A DNA stretch of 64,000 bases. It comes from Aphanomyces cochlioides (taxonomy: Eukaryota; Oomycota; Saprolegniomycetes; Saprolegniales; Verrucalvaceae). The stretch is taken from NCBI GenBank assembly GCA_019828595.1, contig JAHQRK010000015.1:1922001-1986000 (forward strand), written 5' to 3'. Shown one piece after another: positions 1-10,054 of the stretch (positions are counted from its first letter, which is position 1; each line of letters begins with the position of its first letter). A model generated the notes under the pieces. That model made no database searches and was not told where the DNA came from. It saw only the letters and a list, made by a program, of their open reading frames with translations. Position numbers and translations under genes: made by a program.

Positions 1-3000
1 CCATTCCTTCGCTTCGGTTCCGTTTTCGCTCTCCTTTGGCAAGCTCTTGATGCTACAGACCCTGCAGCGTCTCTGGACCATGATGCTCAAGCTTGGGCTC
101 TTGTCCGCGCCATGGTAAGTCGCTCCTGATCTGCATTTCTCCAGCTCTAGCTCTGCTTTCGTAGACGCCAGAGCAACTTGTCGGCCACATGAATCAACTG
201 GACGTCATGACAGTCCGCAGCGATCCTCTCTGGAATGACAGACAAGTCGAGAGCAATGCCAGGCGCTTCGTGGGGTCGTACATCAACACGCCAAGCGATC
301 AAGCGTCCGCGGACGCCAGTAGAAGAGTCTGGAACGTCACACAATGGCGCAAAGGGCTTGATTCGTTGCAGGCATTGCAGTTCAACATTACAAAGACGCC
401 GATATTGTACGGCCTCGACTCGATCCACGGCGCGCAGTACGTCTCCTATGCCGTATTGTTTCCCCAGAGCATCAATGCCGGCGCAACTTTTGACCCTGAC
501 GCGATCTACAGCTACGGCAGCTTTGTAGGGAGGGATACCAAGGCTGCTGGCATCCCGTGGGTCTTTTATCCCGTCCTGGACGTCATGCGGCACAAACATT
601 GGTCTCGACTGTACGAATCGTTCGGTGAAGACCCACTTCAAGTCGCGGAGATGGCGCAAGCGGTCGTCCGCGGCATCCAAAGTCGCCAAGTTGCAGCGTG
701 CTTCAAGCATTTCATCGGCTATTCCGCGACCAACTCTGGAAACGACCGCGACTACGCCGAACTGAGCGACTATGAGCTGCTGAACCACTTTGCGCCGCCG
801 TTTAAAGCGGCAATTGACGCTGGCATCATGACTGGCATGGGATCTTTCATTGGAATCAACGGCGTTCCCCTCGCGGCGGACGAAAGACTCCACCGCGGCT
901 TGCTTCGCCACGATCTTGCGTTCAACGGGACGTTTGTGACCGACTGGGGCGAGCTCTACTTTATGCACAACGACGTTCCAGGCTACAGCAAAGCCCAAGC
1001 CGTCGAGGAAGCGCTGCAGAAGTCCGAGTACGATTTAGTCATGGTGCCGGCGGATTTTTCCTTTGCTGACGCTGCCAAATGCCTCTTGGACGAGGGAAAA
1101 GTCTCCCTCGAGCGGATTCAGCAGTCGGTTCAGCGGATTCTCAAGCTTAAACTCGATTTAAAGCTGTACGACGACGCAGTTCCTGGTGCCGACCTCGCCG
1201 AGCAAGTTGGAGACAGAGAAAGCGAGCTAGCGGCGCTCAAAATTGCTCAAGAGTCGATCGTGCTACTGAAGAACCAAGCCAAGACGTTGCCCTTGACTCC
1301 AACTGCGTCCGTTTTCATGACGGGACCGGCGATGGACGACATTGGACTGCTCTGCGGCGGCTGGACGCTCCAGTGGCAAGGTCTTTCAGGCGGAACTTCA
1401 GTGTTTCCCCATGGACAGACCATTCTCCAAGCATTCCAAGCCGCCATGAAGCAAAAAGTCGCGTCGTATCGCGGCGTTGACGTCGATGGACGCGTTGAGG
1501 GCCTTGATACTGCCAAAAGCCTCGCAAGGCAATCCGAATTCACCGTCGTCGTCTTGGGGGAACGGACATTTGCTGAAGTTGTCGGCAATTATGACTCGGC
1601 GACATTTCCACGAGGTTTGATCGGCTATATCCAAGCGCTGGCGGCGACGGGGACCAAGTTGATTCTTGTCCTGACGGGAGGCCGGCCGCGAGTCCTTCAA
1701 GGCCTCGCTGACGTCGCAAGTGCTGTGCTTTGGGCCGGTCTTCCTTGCGAAATGGGTGGCCAAGCGATTGCCGACGTCCTGCTGGGTGTCGTTAATCCCA
1801 GCGGGAAATTGCCGCTGACTTACCCCAAGACGGAGGATTTCGACAACTTGGCGACGCCGTACTACCACCGCCACCGAGATATTTGCTTGAAATCCCGCGC
1901 TCGTTGTCCAGCCGAGTGGAACTTTGGCCACGGGCTGAGCTACACGCAGTTTGTCTACTCCAACATGCTGCTCCGAGCGCTGTCGTCCACTTGGATCTCA
2001 ATTTCCGCGACGATTTCCAACAGAGGGACCGTCGCGGGGACGGAGGTTGTCATGTTGTTTATGATTCCGCCGCCAGTGCGAGCTTCCGCTGAAGCAAAGC
2101 TGCTGAAAAAGTTTACCCGCGTGGAGTTACAGCCTGGCGAAGCCAAGCACGTCGAGTTTAACTTGACGATGGACGACATTGGGTATTTCGGCAATGAAAT
2201 CGGCCACGGCCTTGAAAAAATCACCGACGATGGCATTTACACCTTCTACTTGAAAGCATCGACGGATTGCGCTGTCTCCCAGACGCTCTGTCGGTCGTAT
2301 CGTGTTGGAAAGCTCGTCAATCGCCGCGTTTTGTTGAATCCAACGTCCAAGAAGTACCTGGCCGTGATGAACAACAGCGCTTTGAGCTCAAATGGTGAGC
2401 TAGCTCAAGCGTGGATCCTCGATGAGGCCCAAGATTTAGTCCAGTCGACGCAAAATGGCTGGTGTCTAGCTGCATCTGCATCCAGCAATGCCAGTCCATT
2501 GGAATTATCGCCATGTTCCGCTGGAAACGGCGATCAAAAATGGTTCTACGACGCGTCCACCAGCCAACTTCGTCATATCAAGCACGTTGGTTCTTGTTTT
2601 CAATGGAGCAGCGTGAAAGACGTCGATTTGCCGCGACTAGCTCCTTGTTTGAAGACTCTGGACGCTCAGTTAGTCACCCAACAAGTGCAATTGTACTCGC
2701 CACCACCGCCGAAAGTTGGCCACTTTGTTTTCAGCCATAGCGTCGTCCTCACAGGGCGAAATACCTCTCAGAGATTGACTTTGGAGCTCCCAACGACAGA
2801 CGCAAAGGTCAGTCAGGAATGGACAATCGATGCTGATCGATCGCGGATCCAATTGACATCGACGTCGCTGTGTTTGACAGCGTGGTTTGGCCAATTCGGC
2901 GGCAGAGCGGGACTCGAGCCTTGCAGCAATGACGACGCGGGCCAGCAATGGCATTACGACTTGGGAACGCGCCAATTACGCCAGCTTGGCCTACGGACGG

Positions 3001-3107
3001 ACCACTTTGTCTACTATTGTCTCGACCGCCGCGTGAAAATGTCGCCTTGCGCGAGTCTCAATGACCCCAACATCCACGACCAGCAGTTCGACTTTGACCA
3101 GCGATAG
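1..3107 (+). CDS. Secreted GH3 beta-glucosidase-like enzyme with C-terminal ricin-type lectin domain (5' partial)
   Basis: Glycoside hydrolase family 3 hydrolyses beta-linked glucans outside the cell. The frame is open from base 1 to 114, where a GT-AG intron (115-164, 50 nt, phase 0) leads into one long exon 165-3107. The exon-1 peptide contains a hydrophobic stretch (FGSVFALLWQAL) that looks like the end of a signal peptide, so the true start lies left of the window. The GH3 core shows a KHF motif and the nucleophile motif TDW, with the Asp codon at 942-944. The GH3 C-terminal sandwich follows. The last 250 residues or so form a ricin-B/beta-trefoil type module with two QxW repeats (QKW, QQW), probably a carbohydrate-binding domain. 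A target such as cell-wall glucan is inferred. The stop is at 3105-3107. The C-terminal lectin is an accessory to the usual GH3 layout. Confidence 0.85.
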
Positions 3108-3299
3108 CCTACTTCGACGCAGCGTGCTTTAGAATAGAATGTCAAAGTTTTTGCAGTGCCTGCAGTCTTCTGTCAGTGTCGATCGGATCATGCCTTACTT
3201 TCTTTCTGCTGCTGACGGTTAACTTCACAAGTTTGAATTGTCATCAAATGAGTGACATTCTATTTGATTATTATTAAATTTTATCTCTATTTATATCAA

Positions 3300-3380
3300 G
3301 ACAGCTTGGCCGAGTGGTTAAGGCGACAGACTTGAAATCTGTTGGGGTAACCCGCGTGAGTTCAAACCTCACAGCTGTCG
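3300..3380 (+). tRNA. tRNA-Ser (anticodon TGA)
   Basis: An 81-nt cloverleaf. The acceptor stem GACAGCT pairs with AGCTGTC, with discriminator G at 3380. The D-arm starts TGGCCGAGTGG, the anticodon stem ACAGA pairs with TCTGT around the loop CTTGAAA (anticodon TGA at 3333-3335), a long variable arm typical of class II tRNAs follows, and the T-arm contains GTTCAAAC. No intron and no encoded CCA are seen. It sits 190 bp downstream of the GH3 gene on the same strand. Confidence 0.95.
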
Positions 3381-3696
3381 ACACTTTATCACATTTTGAC
3401 GGCGCTGCCGTCATGATGGAAAACTTTGGATAGCGCTGCTGTGGCTGTGCTTTGTAGTTTGCTTTGGCTTTCAGAGGGAAGGAAGCTCTGCTCTATAACG
3501 GCCTGGTCGGTTTGATTTTCGTGAACTTTTTTCACAAGGCAGTCAGGTGAAATCGTGCTTGAGCCAGCGATTGAGAAGAATGAACATGCTGTTTTTAGGA
3601 AGTCACGAACAGACAGAAAGATCTAGTGATCATTGCAAGTGCTTATGAGTTTAAGGGCGAAAGAGCGACTGTGGAGAGGATGCACGCTTTGAAAGG
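3381..3696. other. Intergenic spacer without a recognisable gene
   Basis: This is the 316-bp gap between tRNA-Ser and the 3' end of the membrane-protein gene on the minus strand. I see no open frame, repeat or structured element in it. It probably holds the tRNA terminator and the 3' UTR of the minus-strand gene. Confidence 0.5.
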
Positions 3697-4891
3697 CTAG
3701 TATTCACTCGTGCGAAACGTGCTCTTCTTTCGAGGCGGGACATGGACTTGTTCGTCGTTGAGTTCTTTGGTATCGCGGCGGTAGAGACGCACGTCAGGTG
3801 TACGGAGAGGTTGTTTGGGCACGCCTTCAGCTTCCATCCATTCGACCAGCGGATAGATGATCATTTTGTCAATGAGCCACACGGACGTGAAGACATGTCC
3901 TAGAGGGAAGGAATACACGTAGCCCGAGTTTATTGAGCTGCTCAAACCTGTCAAGACGTCGTTGGCCAAACGATGATACGTTGCCCACGTTGTGACTGCA
4001 AAGTACGTCGAGAGGACAATGTCGAGCGTGTAAGTCTCACGGCGACCGAGCGAGCTCACCTAACTGGAATGAATGGAATCAAGTGCGATGGAGTTTACCA
4101 TGGCCAAGATGACAAAGATCCACACGACGGACTTAACCCAGTTGACGGGCGCCTCGACTCGATGGTAATACGTATGCCAAGTCATGCCACAGAGTACGAG
4201 GATCGTAGCATGACCACAGTAGATGGAATCACGGCATCCGTGCATGGTAGTATTACGTTGCTGGTCGAGCCATTCCGTGAAACCTGACGAAATAATTGAG
4301 CCAAACATGCAAGCCATACAGATTTGAACCTTTGCGCGTGACGAGGAAATGGTGGACGATTTCCTTGACGCTGACACTCTTTTCTTCGGCAAGGCAATTG
4401 GGATTCGAATCGGGGAGGAACGTCATGAGGGCCAATACAGTTCGGGAGAGGATCAGAGTCGCATAGATCAAGAGGAGACGTCGCATAATGACCATCCTCA
4501 GTGGATGGAACCCAATGAAGAGAGCCGTCCCACTAACCACAAGGACAAGGAGAATGAGAGGTGGAATGGGCACAGAAGGGAGGAAATCATGGCCCACATC
4601 CGGCAGCACGGCATTTGATGGATTCGGCGTCCGGAAGAAGACAAGAGACTTGACAAGCGAGCTCAAGAAGACTGCACATGCTAGAAAGAGGATCGATGCA
4701 GCGAGACGTCGCGACGTGGGGTAAATCGCCGTGATGACGAAGCATACCCCGAGCGACAGGAGGAAAAATTGAGCAAGGTCCAAAGCATCGCCGACAGCTA
4801 CGCCAACTGTTGCTCCATGGAGCCAGCAGCACACGCAGAGGAAGCCAGCGAAGAGCTTCGTTACCATCCCTTCCTCGCTTGTCGACGCCAT
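3697..4891 (-). CDS. Sphingomyelin-synthase-like (PAP2_C type) multi-pass membrane protein, three exons
   Basis: Spliced model: complement of 4330-4891, 4099-4283 and 3697-4059, about 369 aa. Both introns are GT-AG and short (4284-4329, 46 nt; 4060-4098, 39 nt), and the phases join cleanly. The start is ATG at 4891 (MASTSEEGM), because the upstream in-frame ATG adds an AT-rich stretch with little support. The protein has several hydrophobic segments. Exon 2 carries HGCRDSIYCGHAT, resembling the C-x-D-x3-SGH motif of the sphingomyelin synthase/lipid phosphotransferase family. Exon 3 carries TYTLDIV followed by a TYH, resembling the second catalytic motif (HYTxDV). In the known family a His-His-Asp triad transfers a head group onto ceramide. 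Here the second His is replaced by Thr, so activity is uncertain. Head-group transfer in the Golgi or plasma membrane is an inference. Confidence 0.7.
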
Positions 4892-5206
4892 CGTGTGACC
4901 GAATTGTAAACTGAGGCCAACGTGCAAATTTCCATAGGATAAAAATAAATAATTTATCACCAATTAAAATAATTTAAAAATATTTTGATTTATTTAATTG
5001 GTTATAATAAGACTTATGGGATTTTAGACATTTTAATTGGCTGATTTCTTGAAAATTCCGAATTTGATTTGTTTAAATTATTTACATTTTGATGTTTATG
5101 ATATTTTTCGACCAATCAGCGTCTGTTTGAATCTTATTACTAGATATGATTGGCTAAAATGATCCAATCAATTATGTCATTTTTCCATCGGTGAGATCTG
5201 ATTGGG
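4892..5206. other. AT-rich intergenic region
   Basis: A 315-bp AT-rich gap between two minus-strand genes. It contains several ATTGG/CCAAT-type boxes in both orientations and presumably holds the promoter of the membrane-protein gene. No open frame of note is seen. Confidence 0.5.
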
Positions 5207-7949
5207 TTAAATTAGCCAATGAAAATCCAGCATTTCGTATCTTAGACTATCCGATTGCGTTGGCGTATTGAGCGGCTGAGTTGATGTACACAGGCTCCAT
5301 GTAGCCGCAATCTCCGCGGGATCCAGGACGCCTGTTTCCATCGCTGCTTGTGAAACCTTCTGCGCATATGCAAATGCCATGGAGGAAGTCGCAAGACCCA
5401 CTATTCTAGTGTGTCATGGCGTTAAGTCAGGCGAAGCTCACCGATTCGAGCACACGGCGTCCTCTTTTGTGCCGACTACGGAGCCATTGGAGCCATCGTT
5501 AGCTACGGCAATTGAAGCTACGCCGTTCAGAGTCGTGCGAATGTTGGGCAGAACACCAAAGACGGTTAGAAACGTCACGGAGATTTTGTTGGAACCATCC
5601 GGAGTACATGCCATCACACCCGATGAGTAGCTGACAGTAACCTAGGCTTCAAGTTGTATTTTAAGTTGACCAGCAATTTACCGAGCCAAAAGCTGGAAGG
5701 GCATTGAGTGCGGCGGCCAAGCTAGCAGCTGTGATCGTATACGAGAGCGCCCCCGTGAACTGTCCGCGAAACCCGAGCGTAAACGTTCCTGCCTGCATAC
5801 TTGCTGTCAAGTCGAGTGCTAAAGAAGTTTACTACCGTTCCAATACACGTAAGCACTTGAATAGTATTTGCTTGAGGGCGATTCCTGCTGTCGACTTTCG
5901 TCCCTGGATCGTCTCCAGTCGGACAGCTCACTACAAAACCCATGAGCCAAAGAGTCTGCTGGCCAGAGTCGTTACTTTGAGAGCAGTCGTAGCCTTGATA
6001 CCCTTGATTGCACACACATCCTTGCGTCGAATCGAAGTCCCAGGTCTATTGCACCGCGTCAAATCAATCCTCAGCAATCTCTGTCTTACTGGATAATTGT
6101 TTGGAATCGAGCCGTAGGATAATCTGGTTGGATCTCCATTGATCACTGACATCGTGGCCATCACTTGGATTGTCTGGCAGGAGCCATGACCACTGCAGCT
6201 ATTTGGACACACCACTATCATTCAGAAATTGAGTTCTTTGATGCATGTATCGGACTCCTTACTTCGGTTACAAGCCGCGCCAGTGAAACGAGGATCACAG
6301 ACGCATTCGCCTTTAGCTCGATCGCAATAACCAGCGTTGGAACATTCCACAAGCTGGTGGGCACCTTGCACATCGTACGGGAGGTCAAACCATGATTTAC
6401 CAAACGGACAAATGCCTACAAGCCATTCGTTTTAATGCCGACACAGACAGCTTGAGGTACGTTCAGAGCAGTCACCGCCTTGGAAACCACTGGCGCATAT
6501 ACAAGTGTACGTCGGGGGTCCTTGGCAAATCCCATGTCCACTGCACGCTAAAATCGCTCCCTAGTTGCATTTCAGTGCTTTCTTTCGATCCATTGACGTA
6601 CCGGACATTGCGTAATAGCATTTGAGGCATAACCGCAGTCGCCCCGCGTCCCGATGTTGCCATTGCCGTCGCTCGAGAAGAAATTCGTGAAACAACTACA
6701 AATGCCCTACGACGCCAATAACTTACCAAACAAATGATTGACGAAAACGCACCGATGTTCGATCACACAACCCACGATTCGAGCAGAATGCGTTTTCTTT
6801 TGTCCCATCGACTGCTGTTGTAATGACAAGCGCTGGCGTCATGCCAGCGGATGAATGCGTCAATTGCGTTCCATCAGCTTGAATCGTCGGCAGGCTAAAG
6901 ATGACAGCGTCAGTGAGCTTTAAGGAAGATGGCCAAGAAACTTACTTGCCAAAGTCTTGAGTGTACTCCAGGATGATATTGTTGCCGAGAATTGTGCACG
7001 CTTGTGTCGTAATACCAGAATACGACACAGCCATGCCGCGAATCGTCGTCAAAGCCTTTCACAGTCACATGAGCTTCGCTATCTAGCTGCATTTCCACGA
7101 CGTACCAAGAGTTTAGCTTGGACCGTGGGTGCAGAATCCGTGGCAAAGATTGGAGCTGTCGTTTGGCCACGAAACGTGAGCGTGAAAAATCCTCCCTAGA
7201 GCTTCCCCATGAGTCCTCTTGGTGGCCTTCGAGTCGGCTACCGTGGCTTTGCAGTTGACAATTTGTCTCTCATTGTATTGGATTCCAGCGGGATCGTAGA
7301 TCGTTCCCGTCAGTGGATCGTCGCCTCTAGGGCATTCCACTACAACCACAATCGTCAAAAAGAGCTCCGTGCATTTAGATTGTACGCTGTTGACAGCTGT
7401 AGCCAGAGTAAGGCGGATCGCAGACACAGCCATGGAGTTGATTGGCATCCCAGTTTTGATCGTAGGGATAAACAGGACCGAGACCGGGATCTTTGGTCTG
7501 TGCGTAGTTGCGCATGCTCAAACAAGTCCCACGACCATTGCAAGAACACGCCACTAGAGTAGGATGGAAATGAACAGCTAGAAGAAGAGGGAAAACATTA
7601 CAGCGTTCACAGGCGTCGCCAGTAAAGCCAGAGAGACAGGAGCAAAGTCCCGTGAGGGGATCGCACTTGCCTCGGTTGGAACACACAGCCAAGTTGTGCG
7701 CATTGTCGTTAGCAATGGTGAAATCCGCCCACGCTGGGCCAAGGGGACATTTAGCTATCAGAGTAGTTGACTCGAGGGGTATTTCGTAGGTTTGGTACCT
7801 TTGGAGCAGTCGAAGCCACTCCAGGAATTGGAGCATTGACAAACGCCTTGCTTCATGCAAAAGCCATGACCACTGCAGTCGTTTGGGCACGGCGAATTCG
7901 CGATGACGTAGAGCAAGGACGAGATGGCAACAACGAGTCGGCGCATCAT
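5207..7949 (-). CDS. Secreted EGF/tenascin-like repeat protein, many short introns
   Basis: The start is ATG at 7949 (MMRRLVVAI...), which begins a signal peptide. The first EGF-like module (PCPNDCSGHGFC...) follows directly. I can place five exons with matching phases: 7799-7949, 7602-7754, 7395-7553, 7242-7339 and 7106-7195, separated by GT-AG introns of 44-55 nt. They encode two further EGF-type cysteine modules (CSNRGKCDPLTGLC, CSCNGRGTC) and then a CPRGDDP...NCKATGG-FFTLTFRGQTTAPI module of a type I associate with large oomycete EGF-like proteins. Downstream, further EGF-like pieces continue (CPNSCSGHGSC near 6,200). The terminal exon is taken to end at the stop at 5207. The later exon borders are not resolved and one junction near 7,090 did not splice cleanly, so decay of the 3' half is possible. 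Role: extracellular or cell-surface, probably adhesive (inferred). Confidence 0.6.
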
Positions 7950-7992
7950 GAACAGAAGACAATGAAACGCTAAATTTAGCACGACAAAGCGG

Positions 7993-8373
7993 TTAAAGAT
8001 CGTCTTTCACAGTGCAACGAATGGCAGCGAGTTGCTCTGGTGTAAAGACATCAGCATGGCCGGGGGACGTCAGATCCGATTGACGAAGTGGCGTGTCATC
8101 TTCGATTTCATTCCACAAGCAGCATGGATCGCCTAGCTCTTCGCCGTTCGTAGCACCATCGCCGTCCGAGTCTTTCTCGCACAACTCTTTCGTCCAAGTA
8201 TAACCTGCATCGATGAAATCCACTCCAAAATTAGCCAGGTCGTTTCCCCCGCCGAGCTTATTCGCATGACCAACTGCCGGCACGTCCTTGACTTCGAATC
8301 CATTGGGAATCTTGTATCGAAACTCGGAATACGCTTGGACTGCCGCCGCGATGAGGACAACTCGGCTCGCCAT
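7993..8373 (-). CDS. Temptin-like small secreted cysteine-containing protein
   Basis: An intact 126-residue frame starting at ATG 8373 (MASRVVLIAAAVQAYS), which gives a short signal peptide; more upstream ATGs exist but add non-conserved sequence. The body shows the temptin pattern: a start of the type 'RYKIPNG', then VGHANKLGGG, then CEKDSDGDGATNGEELGDPCC. The last part contains a calcium-loop-like DSDGDGATNGEE and paired cysteines. Temptin was first described as a secreted pheromone protein of molluscs, and homologues are widespread in protists. The role here is unknown. It ends 43 bp downstream of the EGF-like gene's start and shares its upstream region with the divergent esterase gene. 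Confidence 0.75.
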   Translation of the reverse strand: MASRVVLIAAAVQAYSEFRYKIPNGFEVKDVPAVGHANKLGGGNDLANFGVDFIDAGYTWTKELCEKDSDGDGATNGEELGDPCCLWNEIEDDTPLRQSDLTSPGHADVFTPEQLAAIRCTVKDDL

Positions 8374-8754
8374 GTCTGTTCCTCGTCCAAATTTCACTTT
8401 CAAAGTGGTGGACTTAAAGTTTGTATGGAGATTTATCCGGATATCCAGGTGAGATTTGAAATGCATTGCAATGACATTGAAATAGTATTGCAATACTGGT
8501 CATCCGGATAGTGCTTTATTGTCCGCTGCATAGGTAAGCATCTTTCTTTGTCATACAAAACGTAGTTCTTACTGAACTGCAGAGAAAGACAAAGAGCGGT
8601 CATGATTTTCCTTGGAGCGTTTGGTGAATGTCATTTCCAACTTTAAGTTTGCAATACTATTGTATTGCAATGGAATATTGAAACTGCATTGCAATACAGT
8701 ACAAGGGGTTGTTACTGTCCGGATAAATGACATTTGACAAATTCCCCTGACAAA
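8374..8754. promoter_or_regulatory. Divergent promoter region with repeated TTGCAAT and TCCGGATA palindromes
   Basis: A 381-bp gap between the divergent temptin and esterase starts. It holds five TTGCAAT cores, four of them full ATTGCAAT palindromes (8465-8472, 8487-8494, 8664-8671, 8688-8695) plus TTTGCAAT at 8648-8655. It also has three TCCGGAT elements: TATCCGGATA at 8434-8443, ATCCGGAT at 8502-8509 and TCCGGATA at 8718-8725. The clustering and palindromic form suggest binding sites for dimeric factors acting on both genes; function is inferred. Confidence 0.45.
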
Positions 8755-9478
8755 ATGCAGCAACATCCAAGCTTCCTTCTCCTTGGCGACTCGATCACTC
8801 AGCAAGGAAGCGATCCACGGATCTCTGGCTTCCAAGCTCTCCTTCAAGGAGACTACATCCGCCGTGTTGACGTGATCAACCGCGGTTTGAGTGGCTACAA
8901 TACTCGGTACGACCTCGAAATCGCATATCGTCCTAAACTATTGATTCTCTAGGTGGTTCCTGGACACCCTTCCACAGATTCTGAACGATGCATATGCCAA
9001 CCGAACTGCCCCATTGCTCATTACGCTCTTTCTTGGTGCCAACGATGCAACCCCGGAAGGCCATTCGCAATACGTGTCGTTGACAGAGTACGACAAGAAC
9101 CTCCATAGTATTATCAACCTTCTCCGACACTCGTTCCCATCTTCCAAGCTGCTTTTGATCACCCCTCCAGCTATTTCAGACAGTCGAGACTGTGGACGTC
9201 GCAACGATGTGACTGAAAAGTATGCCATTGTGTGTCAAGCTGTTGGTAAGGCTTTGTCTGTACCGGTCGTCGATGTCTGGACGCCCATGCAAGACGATCG
9301 AAACTCCTACTTGAGCGATGGATTGCATCTCAATGCCAAAGGCAATCTCACCGTCTACTACGCATTGACGGCCCAAATCAAAGCATCATACCCAGAGCTT
9401 GTGCCTGACAATATCCCATTCTATTACTTGCCATGGGCATCTTTGGCAGAAGCTGATGCCAAACGTAATGGTCAATAG
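8755..9478 (+). CDS. SGNH/GDSL esterase, isoamyl acetate-hydrolysing esterase type, two exons
   Basis: Spliced model: 8755-8906 joined to 8953-9478, 225 aa. The intron 8907-8952 (GTAC...CTAG, 46 nt) restores the family motif GYNTRWFL across the junction. All SGNH blocks are visible: GDSITQ near the N terminus (catalytic Ser), the Gly of GLSGYNTR, GANDA (block III GxND), and DGLHLN near the C terminus (catalytic Asp and His). The family hydrolyses short-chain acyl esters; yeast IAH1 cleaves isoamyl acetate. There is no obvious signal peptide, so it is probably cytosolic. The length matches the family. It is transcribed divergently from the temptin-like gene. Confidence 0.85.
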
Positions 9479-10054
9479 AGAACTCTTCTTGTGCTGCCCA
9501 ATTTCCAGTCTTTTTGCCAACTTTCCACCTCAGCCACAGTTAAACAAGTACACACAGAGAACCACAGCAAAGTTCACGCCAAGAGCAATTCGAGTCTGTC
9601 AGGCTGTCCTTGAGACTCTTTCTCGACAAACATGGACAATTATCTCACCTTTAAACGAACGCCACTCTTCTCCAAGGGGATTGTCAGTCCAATAATTTCT
9701 CGTGCAATGTCCGCAAAACCACGGCGACAGTATCCCTTGGTACAAGATTTATTGCTACAATGGCGACGTGTTGCGGGGTTTCAAACGAATGCACTAAAAA
9801 AAAATCTTTCAGTGCTGCGTGAAATCATCTCTCTGGCACGAGTCCGTTTGACGAGCCGCCAACATCGTTTTCCATAGAATCGAGCCATTTGAGCGCTGGG
9901 TAGATCTGTGCATGATGAGCTTCACAGGTGGTAGAAGACACTGCCTCTTCTTGGATCTTGAGTATATATTTCACACAGTCCGTTTCGTCAATCTCCACTG
10001 GAAAGCCATGGCCTGGTCGTTGAAGCCACCCATTCCGAAATGCGTCCTGTCGAA
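9479..10054 (-). pseudogene. Possible 3' remnant of a minus-strand gene cut by the CRN palindrome
   Basis: On the minus strand an open frame comes out of the palindrome edge and ends at a stop at 9825, with a protein-like stretch (RPGHGFPVEIDETDCVKYIL and on to GLVPER). I do not recognise it. Left of it, 9,500-9,780 holds short open stretches on both strands and a possible 45-nt GT-AG intron on the minus strand, but no convincing model. Its 5' part would lie where the CRN arm begins, so I infer a gene truncated by the CRN duplication. Chance openness is a real alternative. Confidence 0.25.

Noticed and set aside
147..998. 283-codon open frame on the minus strand under the GH3 gene
   Set aside because: It lies opposite a gene with clear family motifs, and its composition mirrors the codon pattern of the sense gene; it has no motif of its own.
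5379..7562. Plus-strand open frames opposite the EGF-like gene
   Set aside because: They overlap exons with EGF cysteine patterns on the minus strand and lack motifs.
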